64,000 bases of DNA from contig CAJMOF010000010.1 in assembly GCA_905215065.1 (NCBI GenBank), forward strand, positions 35,722 through 99,721, written 5' to 3'. Position numbers and translations under genes: made by a program. Within the stretch, counting starts at the first letter, position 1; every line of letters starts with the position of its first letter. Of the stretch, positions 32,907 to 40,233 are shown piece by piece. Under the pieces are notes generated by a model that did no database searches, was not told where the DNA came from, and saw only the letters and a program-made list of their open reading frames with translations. This DNA is from an uncultured bacterium. GTDB lineage: Bacteria; Actinomycetota; Coriobacteriia; Coriobacteriales; Coriobacteriaceae.

Positions 32907-34346
32907 CTACTTGGCAGCCTCGGGCTTGTAGGTGGCAAACTCGATCGCAAAGCCCACGGCGGCACCCACGAGCGAGGCAACGATAGCCCAGATCATGTGG
33001 TTGATGCCGTTAACACCGGAGGGATCGATGAAGGACAGCCAGTTGAAGACGCCCAGACCACCGGACATGTACACCACGGCGCCGGAGATACCGATGATGA
33101 GGCCGCCCACGGCAGAACCGATGCTGGCGTTGATGAAGGCCTTCTTATCGGGCAGGGCGACACCGTAGATAGCGGGCTCGGTGACGCCAAAGAAGAAGGC
33201 GGAGATCATGGCCGGCAGCGCGATACCGCGGAACTTCTCGTCCTTGTTCTTGAGATACATGGCAAAGAGCACGGCGCCCAGCGAGAAGGAGTGGGCGATA
33301 ACGGAGCCCAGGATGTAGTCGTGGCCCAGAGTGGACAGGTTGACCAGCGCGATGGGCACGAGCGACCAGTGGAAGCCAAAGATGACCAGGCACATCCAGA
33401 AGGCACCGACGAGGGTGCAGCCCAGGAGGGAGCCGATCATGGGCAGGCCAAACAGCAGCGCGAAGAACTCACCAAGCAGGTTGGTGATGAGCGTGGCGAT
33501 GGGGCCAATGACCAGATAGCCAAGGGTGACGGTAACGGTGACGACGATCAGCGGGGTGAAGAACATCTTCATAGAAGCGGGCATCCACTTCTTAACCCAG
33601 TGCTCGAGGGTGGAGCCAAACCAGACCATGAGAAGGATGGGGATAACGGAGCTGGTGTAACCCGAGGCAGGCATGATGAGCGGCAGGCCCAGGAACGTGG
33701 TGTACCAAGAGAAGGTGCCAGCAAAGCCGAGCTCGACGGAGCCGACAACCTCGCCCGAGGTCAGGGCAACCATGGTGGGATACACCAGGGCAAAGGCGAT
33801 GGCCATGCCGTTGAACTCGCTCATCTTGAACTTCTTGGCCGCGGTAAAGCCAAGCACCACGGGCAGGAAGTAGAACATGCCGTCAGCGACGGTGTAGAGC
33901 AGCGTGTAGGCGCCGTCGTTGGCAAAGCTCGGGACCAGGAAGGTAGCGAGCGCCAGCAGGCCCTTCATGATACCGGCAGCGGCGAAGGTGCCGAGCATGG
34001 GGGCGAAGATGCCCGAGATGAGGTCGATGATCACATCGGTAACGCCCTTGGGAGCGGCATCGTCGTCATCGGCGTCGACGGCGCCGCCGTCGCTAAAACC
34101 GCCGGCCTTGAGAACGGCGTCGTAGACGTCCTCGACGATGTTGCCCACAACAACCTGGTACTGGCCGTTGGCGTGCATGACCTTGATGACGTTGGGCAGC
34201 TCGGAGATTGCCTCGTCATTGGCCTTCGACTCGTCCTTGAGCTTAAAACGAACACGGGTAATGCAGTGTGCGACGCATTTGACGTTGGACTTGCCGCCAA
34301 CCAGCTCTACGATCTGGGCAGCAAGATCGTCGTATTTACCTGCCAT
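32907..34346 (-). CDS. Beta-glucoside PTS permease, EIIBC (no EIIA domain)
   Basis: A membrane permease that phosphorylates beta-glucosides during uptake. Of 479 residues, the first ~80 are the EIIB domain with the phosphocysteine in VKCVAHCITRVRFKL; the rest is the EIIC domain with about ten helices and the conserved FGVTEPAIYGV loop near residue 405. BglF-type proteins usually carry EIIA at the end, but this one stops at YKPEAAK, so it must borrow an EIIA (for example the partial one at the left edge). The start ATG 34346 follows AGAGGACAG. Antiterminator upstream and glucosidase downstream define a bgl-type locus. Confidence 0.93.
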   Translation of the reverse strand: MAGKYDDLAAQIVELVGGKSNVKCVAHCITRVRFKLKDESKANDEAISELPNVIKVMHANGQYQVVVGNIVEDVYDAVLKAGGFSDGGAVDADDDDAAPKGVTDVIIDLISGIFAPMLGTFAAAGIMKGLLALATFLVPSFANDGAYTLLYTVADGMFYFLPVVLGFTAAKKFKMSEFNGMAIAFALVYPTMVALTSGEVVGSVELGFAGTFSWYTTFLGLPLIMPASGYTSSVIPILLMVWFGSTLEHWVKKWMPASMKMFFTPLIVVTVTVTLGYLVIGPIATLITNLLGEFFALLFGLPMIGSLLGCTLVGAFWMCLVIFGFHWSLVPIALVNLSTLGHDYILGSVIAHSFSLGAVLFAMYLKNKDEKFRGIALPAMISAFFFGVTEPAIYGVALPDKKAFINASIGSAVGGLIIGISGAVVYMSGGLGVFNWLSFIDPSGVNGINHMIWAIVASLVGAAVGFAIEFATYKPEAAK

Positions 34347-34398
34347 GATCTGTCCTCTCTTTTCCAAATTTCGACAAAAATATCCCCTACCGCGAGCC

Positions 34399-34423
34399 GG
34401 TACCTTGCCCGCAGTTAGAAACC
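34399..34423 (-). promoter_or_regulatory. Possible RAT-like antiterminator site before EIIBC
   Basis: On the minus strand GGTTTCTAACTGCGGGCAAG then GTACC resembles a shortened LicT/BglG RNA target. It overlaps a small hairpin TACCG / CGGTA that precedes GGGGATATTTTTG. The match is weaker than the site at 35375-35404. Confidence 0.35.
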
Positions 34424-34464
34424 AAAAAGAATTGTTGCGATTGCCGCCGGGCTGGCGGCTTTAC

Positions 34465-35310
34465 TCACTCGGTCTGCGAAGCCGATCGCAGACGGTTGAT
34501 ATGCATCATCAGATACAAGAGCTCCTCGTCCGAGCAGCTCTGCTTGAACTCTTTCTCGAACACGCGGTTGATGGCGTACGCACACTGGTAGGCCTCGGGA
34601 AAATCGCGGGCGGCCTGCATAAACAGTGAGGAGTTCTCGGTCTGCGTGCAGCTGCCCTTAACAAGGCGGCGAACCAAAAAGCGCAGGTGCGCAAGAAAGC
34701 GAATGTAGCAGTACGACGCCGTGTCGAGCGAGCAGCCGAGCTGCTTTTCCACGGAATGGGTTACCTCGTCAAGCACGCGGGTGCTCTTCATGATGAAGTC
34801 CATGTCCTTGGCGCGGCCCATGCCGTCGACCTCGGCGTTAACGATGTGGAGCGCGATGCTCGTGGCCTCGTTCTGACCCAGCTTGGCGCCGGTGTGCTTT
34901 TGCACGATGGCGAGCGCGGCCTGACCGATTTCGAGCTCACGCGGGTAGATGAAAGCCACCTCATGCTCGAGCGGGCTGGGAGCGCTGATCTGGTCGTCGT
35001 CGCGCTGAACGGCAAACTGCAGGTGATCTGCCAGGATAAAGGGCAGGCCACCGGACAGCTTGCAACCAAGCTGCTGGGATGCGAAGCAGGCAATGTCGCT
35101 TGCCGCGAGCAGAACGTCGTCGGGAAGTGTGCCGACCATATCCTGCAGGCTCTCGGGAACGTTATAGAATTTGCGCTGGATGAGCGACTCATCGGCAAGC
35201 TCGTAGGGCATCTCGTGAAAACCGATGCCCTTGCCAAAGACAACAACCTCTCGGCCGTCATCGCTGGCGGCGAGAGCAACGTTATTGTTGATCTTCTTTA
35301 AAATGAGCAT
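34465..35310 (-). CDS. licT: BglG/LicT-family transcriptional antiterminator
   Basis: An RNA-binding protein that, when beta-glucosides are transported, keeps terminators in its target leaders from forming. The 281-residue protein has the N-terminal CAT RNA-binding domain (LILKKINNNVALAASDDGREVVVFGKGIGF) and two PTS regulatory domains whose phosphorylatable histidines are visible (HLQFAVQR, SIALHIVNAEV in PRD1; LAHLRFLVRR and MMHINRL in PRD2). GAGGAG precedes the ATG. A good RNA target lies in its own leader, implying autoregulation, and it directly precedes the EIIBC gene. Confidence 0.93.
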   Translation of the reverse strand: MLILKKINNNVALAASDDGREVVVFGKGIGFHEMPYELADESLIQRKFYNVPESLQDMVGTLPDDVLLAASDIACFASQQLGCKLSGGLPFILADHLQFAVQRDDDQISAPSPLEHEVAFIYPRELEIGQAALAIVQKHTGAKLGQNEATSIALHIVNAEVDGMGRAKDMDFIMKSTRVLDEVTHSVEKQLGCSLDTASYCYIRFLAHLRFLVRRLVKGSCTQTENSSLFMQAARDFPEAYQCAYAINRVFEKEFKQSCSDEELLYLMMHINRLRSASQTE

Positions 35311-35374
35311 GAAAAAACTCCTCGGACATCGGCGCTAGACGACGGGGCGATATTCCTCGTCTTCTATTATGCGC

Positions 35375-35404
35375 AAGTGATGCCTCCAGAGGAGTAACAA
35401 ACTT
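35375..35404 (-). promoter_or_regulatory. LicT-type ribonucleic antiterminator (RAT) in the licT leader
   Basis: On the minus strand: AAGTTTGTTACTCC, loop TCT, GGAGGCATCACTT. This has the RAT layout (outer stem, TTGTTACT strand, inner stem, AGGCA strand). A GTTTTTT run lies just before the licT ATG. Confidence 0.65.
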
Positions 35405-35501
35405 GTGAGCACGTGGGCGATTGTAGGATGAAACTTGCATGCAGCGTAAGCCCCATTGGTGCGAAAGTCCGCTGAACGGTAGGAAATCGCCTGTAAACGG
35501 C

Positions 35502-35542
35502 AAAACCACCACAAAGGTGCCTGGCCCCTTTGTGGTGGTTTT
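35502..35542 (-). terminator. Family A hairpin repeat / terminator after the histidine phosphatase
   Basis: AAAACCACCACAAAGG / CCTTTGTGGTGGTTTT, perfect 16-bp arms with a T-run on the minus strand, 17 bases after the stop. Confidence 0.88.
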
Positions 35543-35558
35543 GGCTGATGCCCCGATG

Positions 35559-36143
35559 TTACTCGCGCGGGGTGCCGTAGGGGTTGTACAAATCTGCAAG
35601 AGCAAATGTGCCGGTAGTAGCATCAAAGTCGAGTTCGAGCACACAGCAGTTGCCAATGCGGTGCTTCATCTTGAGCGGCTCCACGCCCACGCCGCGCATG
35701 ACCTGAGCCGCTGCGGCGCCATGGCTCACGCACAACACGCTCTCATGTCCAGGGCGCTGCATGAACTCGGTGATGGTCGCCATCATACGCTCGCGAAACT
35801 CGACTTCGCCCTCGCCGTCATACTGCTTGTAAAAATCGCCGTACGGCAGGCGCGGATTCAAATCCTCGCTCGCGCCCTCAAATTTGCCAAAGTTCCACTC
35901 CTTAAGGCCCTTGACGCGCTCGTAAGGCTGACCGGGGAACGCAAGCTCAAGCGTGTCGCACGCACGCTCGGACGTCGAACTGTACGCATGGTCAAACGTA
36001 AGGCCACGCCCTCGCAGGGTCGCACCGACAGTTTTAGCCTGCTCGATTCCCAGCTCGGTGAGCGGCGAGTCACACCAGCCCTGCTTGCGACGAAGCAAGT
36101 TAAAGAGCGTTTGACCGTGACGCATAAAGTACAGTTTTGACAT
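35559..36143 (-). CDS. Histidine phosphatase (phosphoglycerate mutase-like)
   Basis: A small cytoplasmic phosphatase of the branch-1 histidine phosphatase family; the substrate is not known. The 194-residue protein opens with the catalytic LYFMRHGQTLFN (phosphohistidine), has SSTSERACDTLELA (phosphate-pocket arginine), the acid/base glutamate near LKEWNFGKFEG, and the second histidine in VLCVSHGAA. It is too short for a dependent phosphoglycerate mutase (~230-250), so a general phosphatase is more likely. A GGAGGC site precedes the ATG. Single-gene unit. Confidence 0.9.
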   Translation of the reverse strand: MSKLYFMRHGQTLFNLLRRKQGWCDSPLTELGIEQAKTVGATLRGRGLTFDHAYSSTSERACDTLELAFPGQPYERVKGLKEWNFGKFEGASEDLNPRLPYGDFYKQYDGEGEVEFRERMMATITEFMQRPGHESVLCVSHGAAAAQVMRGVGVEPLKMKHRIGNCCVLELDFDATTGTFALADLYNPYGTPRE

Positions 36144-36217
36144 GAGGCCTCCGTGATCGCAATCGTTTGTCAGCGATTATGACATCTTGAGCTAACTTTA
36201 AGTCAAAGCTTTTTTGC

Positions 36218-36250
36218 AAAAACCACCACAAAGATGCCTGTCCCTTTTTG
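36218..36250 (-). repeat. Decayed family A hairpin
   Basis: AAACCACCACAAAGATGCCTG followed by TCCCTTTTT keeps one arm and loop of the family, but the second arm is replaced by TTGGCATG, so the hairpin no longer forms. Confidence 0.6.
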
Positions 36251-36279
36251 GCATGTTATGGCAGCGCAGCGAGCCGGTT

Positions 36280-36365
36280 CCAAGTGCCCCAGGTCGCCCC
36301 GAAAGAGGAGCGACGCGTACTTTGGTACGCGAGCGACGGCTTGAGGGGCGAGATGGGGTGCTTGG
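36280..36365. repeat. Nested long hairpin after the moaC-mobB gene
   Basis: CCAAGTGCCCC..CGCCCC (36280-36300) pairs imperfectly with GGGGCGAGATGGGGTGCTTGG's complement (36345-36365; about 17 of 21). Inside lies a perfect GCGTAC-TTTG-GTACGC stem. It begins 20 bases after the moaC-mobB stop. Confidence 0.55.
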
Positions 36366-36385
36366 GGCCGGCGCAGCGTCAAGCC

Positions 36386-37684
36386 TTAAAGGTGGTCTTG
36401 GATGAGATCGCAGATGGCTCGGGCGTCGTTGATGTTGATGGCTCGGGTCGCAAAGCCGGCGTCGAAGGCCTGACGCGCCAGGGCTTCGTTGCAGGCAAGG
36501 GCCAGCGTGTGACCGTCGACCAGGTCGAGCGAGCTCTTGCCGCGCAGACGGTCGACACCGGAGCGCGCGACGACGATGTTGTCGAAGCCCTCGGTCTTGT
36601 AGCCCTCGATGATCACCACGTCGACATCGTTGTAGCGCGACAGCAGCTCGCGCGCGGGCATCTCGTCCTCCTCGCGCGTGTCGGCGTACTCCGCCCAGCG
36701 CGTGGCGCAAATGAGCCCCACGTGCTTGGAGCCAGCCTGGTGATGGCGCCACGTATCCTTAGCGGGAACATCGATATCAAAGCCATGGTGTCCATGATGC
36801 TTGAGCGAACCCACACGCAGGCCGCGGCGCGTGAGCTCGGCGATGACCTTCTCGACGAGCGTGGTCTTGCCCGAGTTTTGGTAGCCGATAAACGCGATCG
36901 CGGGGACAGCCGGAGCGGGAGCTGCGGGCACGATGGCGGCAGGTGCGCTTGCGGGTGCGTCGCCCGCGGCTCCCACGGCCTCAACAGCAGCGGCCTGACG
37001 CTCTGCGCGATCCCACACGCCCGAGCGGCCGCCCTCCTTGTGCAGCAGGCGCACGTCGACGATCTCCATGCCGCGATCGACGGCCTTGCACATGTCATAG
37101 ATCGTAAGGCACGCGGCACTCGCGCCGGTCAGGGCCTCCATCTCGATGCCGGTCTTGCCCGTCACGCCGGCCGTAACCAGCACGTAAAAGCCAACCTGCC
37201 CGTCCGCGCGCGCCGGTGCCCAGCCCTCGGGCACGTCCTCGGCAGGCGTTCCCGCCGGAGCGATGGGCGCAATATCGCACTTGCTCTTGGTAATGAGCAG
37301 CGGATGGCACATGGGAATGATGTCGCTCGTGCGCTTGATGGCCATGATGCCCGCCACGCGCGCGCAGGCAAGCACGTCGCCCTTTTTGGCGCGGTCCTGC
37401 AGCACCATGGCCTGCGTCTCGGGGTGCATGAGGATGGTGCCCTCGGCGATGGCGCTGCGATGGGTCTCGGCCTTGTCGGACACGTCGACCATGCGTACCT
37501 CGCCCTTGGCGTCCACGTGCGTCAGCTCGTCGCGACGGGCGTCGCGGGCGGGCGGCTCGGTGGCAGCGCTGGCAGTCGGCTGTGCGGCAGTGACAGCATC
37601 GCCAGCCGCAGCCGTGACTTTGCGGGCAGACATCGCGGCCCCGCGAGCGGCCTTGGTGGCATCGGCGTACCTGCTCTTGGCCAT
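36386..37684 (-). CDS. MoaC-MobB fusion protein (molybdenum cofactor biosynthesis)
   Basis: Two cofactor enzymes in one 432-residue chain. After a ~50-residue alanine-rich leader, residues ~55-235 are MoaC, which makes cyclic pyranopterin monophosphate: AKKGDVLACARVAGI, TSDIIPMCHPL and GKTGIEMEALTGASAACLTI, then YDMCKA with its catalytic Asp and Lys. An Ala/Pro linker follows, then MobB from about residue 262, a GTPase-like protein assisting nucleotide attachment to molybdopterin: Walker A GYQNSGKTTL, KHHGHHGFDID and VVIIEGYK. ATG 37684 sits behind GGAGG. It starts four bases after the moaA stop, so it is in one operon with moaA. Confidence 0.93.
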   Translation of the reverse strand: MAKSRYADATKAARGAAMSARKVTAAAGDAVTAAQPTASAATEPPARDARRDELTHVDAKGEVRMVDVSDKAETHRSAIAEGTILMHPETQAMVLQDRAKKGDVLACARVAGIMAIKRTSDIIPMCHPLLITKSKCDIAPIAPAGTPAEDVPEGWAPARADGQVGFYVLVTAGVTGKTGIEMEALTGASAACLTIYDMCKAVDRGMEIVDVRLLHKEGGRSGVWDRAERQAAAVEAVGAAGDAPASAPAAIVPAAPAPAVPAIAFIGYQNSGKTTLVEKVIAELTRRGLRVGSLKHHGHHGFDIDVPAKDTWRHHQAGSKHVGLICATRWAEYADTREEDEMPARELLSRYNDVDVVIIEGYKTEGFDNIVVARSGVDRLRGKSSLDLVDGHTLALACNEALARQAFDAGFATRAININDARAICDLIQDHL

Positions 37685-37688
37685 ATGA

Positions 37689-38744
37689 TCATCCTCCGAT
37701 TTGGGACATAAATCGTTGCGTGCCCTCAATTATCGCGTGTTCCTGCGGTTTGTGGGCCACGGCATCGCGCCAAATCGAAAGTACCTGCATATCATCACCA
37801 CGGCGCAACGCCTCGCGCACCGAATACTCGGCATCGCTGAACAGGCACGGACGCACGTTGCCATCGGCCGTCAGGCGCAGGCGGTTGCAGCTCGCGCAAA
37901 AATGGTTGGACATGGCGCTGATGAAGCCGACCGTTCCCGCCGCACCCGAAAAGTGCCAATAGCGCGCGGGGCCCGCGCCGGCAGGAGCGTCGGTGATGTC
38001 AAGCGGTTCGAGCTCGCCCAGACCCATCGCGGCGGCCCCGGCATTGACGCGCGCCCGCAGCTCGTCGCTCGGCACGCTGTCGCTCGCATCCCACAACTCG
38101 GGGTTGAGCGTGGGTGCGTGAGGGTCCACGGCGCAATGCGAGCTCGTGCGCTCGTCGCCGATGGGCATGTATTCGATAAAGCGCAGGTGGATGGGGCGGT
38201 CGACGGTCAGTCGTGCGAGGGCCGCCACATCCTGGTTGAGCCGGCGCACAACAACACAGTTGACCTTAACGGGCTCAAAGCCCCAAGCCAGCGCCGCGTC
38301 GATGCCAGCCATGGCCTGCTCGAGTCGACCCAGGCGCGTGATCTTTCCAAAGAGCGTAGGGTCGAGCGTGTCGAGCGAAATGTTGACGCGGTTAAGCCCC
38401 GCGTCCTTGAGCTGCGGCGCCAGCTTGGGCAGCAGGGCTCCGTTGGTGGTGAGCGAGATGTCCTCGATCCGCGGAATCGCGCGGATGTCGCGAATGAGCG
38501 GGATGATACGGCGGCTGACCAGCGGCTCGCCGCCCGTCAGGCGTACGCGGCGAATGCCCTCCCCCGCCACCAAGCGCACAAAGCGGGCGATTTCCTCGAC
38601 GCTGAGTAGCTCGTCGTGTGCACGGGGCGCCACGCCATCGGCCGGCATGCAGTAAATGCAGCGGAAATTGCACTTGTCGGTAACGGCAATGCGCAGGTAG
38701 TTGATATCGCGGCCAAAGCCGTCATGTTGCACGTGCCCGTCCAC
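37689..38744 (-). CDS. moaA: GTP 3',8-cyclase MoaA
   Basis: Radical-SAM enzyme of the first step of molybdenum cofactor synthesis, acting with MoaC. The 351-residue protein has the N-terminal cluster motif DKCNFRCIYCMP (CxxxCxxC), the SAM-binding RLTGGEP, and the C-terminal second cluster CASCNRLRLTADGNVRPCLF; the family's usual terminal GG is also present (SQIGG). It starts with GTG at 38744 behind GAGGGGAGGG. It is the first gene of a two-gene unit with the MoaC-MobB fusion; the other mo genes are outside this window. Confidence 0.96.
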   Translation of the reverse strand: MDGHVQHDGFGRDINYLRIAVTDKCNFRCIYCMPADGVAPRAHDELLSVEEIARFVRLVAGEGIRRVRLTGGEPLVSRRIIPLIRDIRAIPRIEDISLTTNGALLPKLAPQLKDAGLNRVNISLDTLDPTLFGKITRLGRLEQAMAGIDAALAWGFEPVKVNCVVVRRLNQDVAALARLTVDRPIHLRFIEYMPIGDERTSSHCAVDPHAPTLNPELWDASDSVPSDELRARVNAGAAAMGLGELEPLDITDAPAGAGPARYWHFSGAAGTVGFISAMSNHFCASCNRLRLTADGNVRPCLFSDAEYSVREALRRGDDMQVLSIWRDAVAHKPQEHAIIEGTQRFMSQIGG

Positions 38745-38878
38745 GCAGCCCTCCCCTCACGCGGCGTTTTATTCTTCGGAAAACATAATACCCCACGAGA
38801 GAATCATGCCGACACCCGTACGACAGGACAGGTCGCTTCGAGCAAAACGGACTTCCCAAGCCCATCCTCAACACACAG

Positions 38879-38940
38879 ACCATCACAACATTCGATGCTT
38901 TTCCCGTTTTTGGCAAAAAACGTCGAATGTTGTGATGGTT
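38879..38940. repeat. Family B hairpin repeat (copy 3)
   Basis: ACCATCACAACATTCGA / TCGAATGTTGTGATGGT around a loop with CCCGTTTTTGGCAAAAAACG, 40 bases after the stop of the 38980-40017 gene. Confidence 0.85.
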
Positions 38941-38979
38941 TGCCTGCCCACGGCACCCCGTAGAAAGACCAAAGCGCCC

Positions 38980-40017
38980 CTAGAGGCCGCCGTCCCAGTG
39001 GCGAATCACGAATTCTCGAAGGTCGTTCTGCCGCTTTTGGAACGCTTCGCTTCGGTCGCACTTAAGGCCTATCGCAAGCGCGATGGCGTTCATCGCCCGG
39101 TGCAATTGCAGCTGATGGACAAACTGAGTCCCGGTGAGGACGATCATCCTAAAGCCCAGCGCGCTCAGTACGGTCATACGCTCCGCATCCGACGCGCTGC
39201 GCTGTTTATCAAGATGGTCCGAGCCGTTGTATTCAATCCCCGTACCACTCGCAGGCGCATATACGTCGATCTCGAAATACCCGGCCTTTGCAAGATATTT
39301 GAACTCGTTGGGAACATCGACCCGATGGTTGAGCTCAACCTTGACGTATCCCAGCCCGCCCTGGGAACGTTTTGCTACGACCATGATTGCGGTGGCCGTC
39401 TCCATGGGCGATCGCGCGCCATCGTGCACGCGCTTGAGCACGGCGGCCGCGCGTACAGCCCCCTGACGAGATCGGTTCTCATTGCAATAAGCAATCAAGT
39501 CGGCAACGGTATACCTCTGCCCCATCTCGATATAATCGCCTGTCGACAGATGATTCAGATGGTATCGGGCACAGATTTCGTAGCCATATTCCAACTGCTC
39601 GGGCTCGCTCATCCACGAACCCGCCTGGACAAAGCACATGACCTCATCAACCACCAGAAGGCCCTCTGCCACCTCGATAAGATGCCCTGGAGGTACCGGC
39701 GCCCCAAACACATGGCACCTAAATCCAGCCGGCGTCGAGCGCTCAAAATCGAAGTTGACGAGCGTGTCGATATGATCGAGCTCTTCTCGTGGAATACCAA
39801 GCGAAACCAGATAGTCGGTAACGATCCCAACTGCCGTTGAAGCCCTCAGTCCCTTGGCATCGAGTCCCAATTTGGGCAGGCTCGCAGTCGGCTCCGCCTC
39901 GCTAGCAAGCGAGTCCTCATCGTATAGGCTGCTTGCTCGCGAGAGCGGCTCGGACGGGCGCGCCACGTTGTGGTACAGCCAGGCAGTCTTATGGGACAAG
40001 ACGATCGGCAGGTCCAT
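38980..40017 (-). CDS. Hypothetical protein with a possible endonuclease-like C-terminus
   Basis: Not firmly identified. The 345-residue soluble protein ends in a region that looks like the PD-(D/E)xK/Vsr-DUF559 nuclease fold: YFEIDVYAPASGTGIEYNGSDH (E-x-D and G-x-E-Y acidic positions), a helix with DAERMTVLSALGFRMIVLTGTQF, and a closing LGLKCDRSEAFQKRQNDLREFV. The N-terminal half contains HVFGAPVPPGHLIEV and is reminiscent of AbiEi-like proteins. I have seen such proteins as scattered paralogues in related genomes, but this is memory. GGAGGG precedes the ATG. It stands alone between family B hairpins. Confidence 0.6.
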   Translation of the reverse strand: MDLPIVLSHKTAWLYHNVARPSEPLSRASSLYDEDSLASEAEPTASLPKLGLDAKGLRASTAVGIVTDYLVSLGIPREELDHIDTLVNFDFERSTPAGFRCHVFGAPVPPGHLIEVAEGLLVVDEVMCFVQAGSWMSEPEQLEYGYEICARYHLNHLSTGDYIEMGQRYTVADLIAYCNENRSRQGAVRAAAVLKRVHDGARSPMETATAIMVVAKRSQGGLGYVKVELNHRVDVPNEFKYLAKAGYFEIDVYAPASGTGIEYNGSDHLDKQRSASDAERMTVLSALGFRMIVLTGTQFVHQLQLHRAMNAIALAIGLKCDRSEAFQKRQNDLREFVIRHWDGGL

Positions 40018-40118
40018 GAGCCCTCCAATGGAGTCGGATAACCAACCTTATTCCCCTGCCCACGGGTCCGCACACCTTCGTGCACAAGAAAGCGATTCCA
40101 CCCGGCCGAGTGGCAGAA

Positions 40119-40183
40119 AAACCATCACAACATTCGATGCTTTTCTCGATTTTGGCGAAAAACGTCGAATGTTGTGATGGTTT
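40119..40183. repeat. Family B hairpin repeat (copy 4)
   Basis: AAACCATCACAACATTCGA / TCGAATGTTGTGATGGTTT with loop TTTTCTCGATTTTGGCGAAAA, 50 bases after the stop of the ABC gene at 40234-42132. Confidence 0.85.
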
Positions 40184-40233
40184 GAGGCTAGGTGAGGGGG
40201 CACGGAGGGCTCAAAGCATCGTGCTCGAACGGG

